Assembly: GCA_964522665.1 (NCBI GenBank)
Contig: CAZFVY010000056.1
Location: 1 to 44,147 of the forward strand
Source: CAZFVY01 sp964522665
GTDB lineage: Bacteria > Verrucomicrobiota > Verrucomicrobiia > Limisphaerales > CAZFVY01
Direction of reading: 5' to 3'
DNA length: 44,147 nucleotides
Below, in pieces: positions 42,728 through 44,147 of this stretch (position 1 is its first letter; every line of letters starts with the position of its first letter). Below the pieces are notes generated by a model. The model was given only the letters and a program-made list of their open reading frames with translations. It had not been told where the DNA came from and searched no databases. A program made the position numbers and the translations under genes.

Positions 42728-44147
42728 ACTGTCAATCCCATCTCTACCGCGGCCAGGACCCGCGGACGCTGACGCGGCGCTGGTTCCTGCAAAAGTGCGG
42801 CATCGGGCTTGGCACGATGGCGCTGAGCCAATTGTTCCAGGCCAGCGGGGTCGCGGCCACGACCAACGCCAACCCACTGTCGCAGAAGACACCGCATTTC
42901 AAGCCGCGGGCTAAGCGCGTCATTTTTCTTTTTCAAGCGGGCGCGCCGAGCCACCTCGAGTTGTTCGATTACAAGCCGGAACTCGCCAAATGGGACGGCA
43001 AGCTGCCGCCCGCCGAGTTGATCAAGGGCTACCGCGCCGCGTTCATCAATCCGAACTCGACCTTGCTCGGGCCGAAATTCAAGTTCGCCCGCCACGGCCA
43101 GTCCGGCGCGGAGTTGTCCGAACTGCTCCCGCATTTGGCGGAAGTCTCGGACGAACTGGCCATCGTCAAATCGATGTACACCGACGCCTTCAACCACGCG
43201 CCGGGACAGATTCTGATGAGCACCGGCACGCAACAATTTGGGCGGCCGAGCATGGGCGCCTGGGTCACGTACGGCCTCGGCAGTGAATCGCAGGATTTAC
43301 CTTCTTTCGTGGTGTTCAGCACCGGGGCCAAAGGCCCAAGCGGCGGCGCCTCGAACTGGGGGCCGGGATTTTTGCCGTCGGTTTACCAAGGCGTGCTCTT
43401 TCGCAACCAGGGCGATCCGATTCTCTATCTGGCCGACCCGAAGGGTATCGACAAGACCATGCAGCGAGACTCGCTCGACGCCATCCGGCGGCTTGATCAG
43501 CAGCGCCTGGACTTGGTCGGCGACCCCGAGATCGCGACGCGCATCAACTCGTTCGAAATGGCGTATCGGATGCAGACCAGCGCCCCGGAATTGGTCGATC
43601 TCACCAAGGAGCCGAAACATATTCTGGAGATGTACGGGGCGGAGCCTGGCTCCGGTTCCTACGCCAACGCCTGCCTGCTGGCACGGCGCATGGTCGAGCG
43701 GGGCGTGCGCTTCGTCGAAATCTTTCACGAAGCCTGGGACCAGCACGGCAACTTGAAGAAAGACCTGGCGAAGAATTGCCGCGACACCGACCGGCCGACC
43801 GCCGCGTTGCTCAAGGATCTTAAACAGCGCGGCCTGCTGGAGGACACGATCGTGATCTGGGGCGGCGAATTTGGGCGCACGCCGATGGTCCAAGGCGGTG
43901 ACGACGGCCGCGATCATCATCCCAATTGTTTCACGATGTGGCTGGCCGGCGGAGGCATCAAACCGGGCATTACGCTGGGAGAATCCGACGAATTCGGCTT
44001 CAACGCGACCACCGACCGCGTGCATGTTCACGATTTGCACGCGACGATTCTGCAATTACTCGGTTTCGACCATACCAAACTCACCTACCGCTTCCAGGGC
44101 CGCGACTTCCGCCTCACCGACGTCAAGGGCGAGGTCGTGGACAAGTT
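42724..44147 (+). CDS. DUF1501-family Tat-exported protein (C-terminus outside window)
   Basis: The frame is open to the window end (474 codons seen). The N-terminus has a twin-arginine-like signal, TRRWFLQKCGIGLGTMALSQL, so export would be by Tat. DUF1501 proteins have an alkaline-phosphatase-like fold: FLFQAGAPSHLELFDYKP (about 63-80) at the metal site, AFNHAPGQILMSTGTQQFGRPSMGAWVTYGLGSE, IVIWGGEFGRTPM and RDHHPNCFTMWLAGGG. The gene starts in the stop of the DUF1553 gene (ATGA overlap). Family members are probably hydrolases acting on sulfate or phosphate esters, but no activity can be assigned. Confidence 0.92.
   Translation, partial: MNCQSHLYRGQDPRTLTRRWFLQKCGIGLGTMALSQLFQASGVAATTNANPLSQKTPHFKPRAKRVIFLFQAGAPSHLELFDYKPELAKWDGKLPPAELIKGYRAAFINPNSTLLGPKFKFARHGQSGAELSELLPHLAEVSDELAIVKSMYTDAFNHAPGQILMSTGTQQFGRPSMGAWVTYGLGSESQDLPSFVVFSTGAKGPSGGASNWGPGFLPSVYQGVLFRNQGDPILYLADPKGIDKTMQRDSLDAIRRLDQQRLDLVGDPEIATRINSFEMAYRMQTSAPELVDLTKEPKHILEMYGAEPGSGSYANACLLARRMVERGVRFVEIFHEAWDQHGNLKKDLAKNCRDTDRPTAALLKDLKQRGLLEDTIVIWGGEFGRTPMVQGGDDGRDHHPNCFTMWLAGGGIKPGITLGESDEFGFNATTDRVHVHDLHATILQLLGFDHTKLTYRFQGRDFRLTDVKGEVVDK

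Overview
The window is about 44 kb of GC-rich DNA, most likely from a Verrucomicrobiota bacterium of the Pedosphaera/Limisphaerales type. The evidence is the mix of families: DUF1592 and DUF1549/DUF1553/DUF1501 planctomycete-cytochrome proteins, a PVC-type dehydrogenase domain, H-X9-DG prepilin-like proteins, Ig-repeat giant surface proteins, a PEP-CTERM protein, and few Shine-Dalgarno sequences. I see no rRNA, tRNA or CRISPR array.

Left part (1-12 kb). A partial secreted isochorismatase/ThuA/PVC-dehydrogenase fusion is followed by a Phd-PIN toxin-antitoxin pair, a DUF1592 cytochrome-like protein and a small basic secreted protein. A tight minus-strand unit xylB-hpf-amidohydrolase comes next, then a LysR regulator downstream of a PEP mutase/isocitrate-lyase-family enzyme. 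Accessory patch (12-15 kb): a GmrSD-type (DUF262-DUF1524) type IV restriction protein and an orphan HigA-like antitoxin.

Middle (15-27.7 kb). A glycosyltransferase and methyltransferase pair, a lipoprotein and prepilin pair, and the remnant of a PQQ-propeller gene. These are followed by a TolB-like propeller protein, a radical SAM plus FAD halogenase-like pair, and a 1,322-residue propeller/PA14/Ig surface protein behind a near-perfect sigma-54 promoter.

The most interesting part is 27.9-33.9 kb: DUF3570, ApbE (FAD:protein FMN transferase), a TlpA-like thioredoxin, a DUF4266 lipoprotein with a GGGCGCN tail, DsbD and an Ig-like secreted protein, closely spaced or overlapping on one strand. 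Both the DUF3570 protein and the Ig-like protein carry a D-x-x-S-G-A-T sequence, the shape of the site where ApbE attaches FMN covalently. I read this as a candidate extracytosolic flavoprotein system: ApbE flavinylates two exported proteins while DsbD and TlpA supply thiol electrons outside the cytoplasm, perhaps to the Cys-rich DUF4266 tail.

Right part (34-44 kb). A CehA/McbA-family metallohydrolase is followed by a degraded zone: an inverted-repeat element, a truncated HEAT-repeat gene, a 441-bp segment with 23-bp inverted ends, a TupA-like solute-binding fragment and a truncated DNRLRE gene. A PEP-CTERM protein, a long intergenic region with hairpins, and a coupled DUF1549/DUF1553-DUF1501 pair (cut by the window end) close the window.
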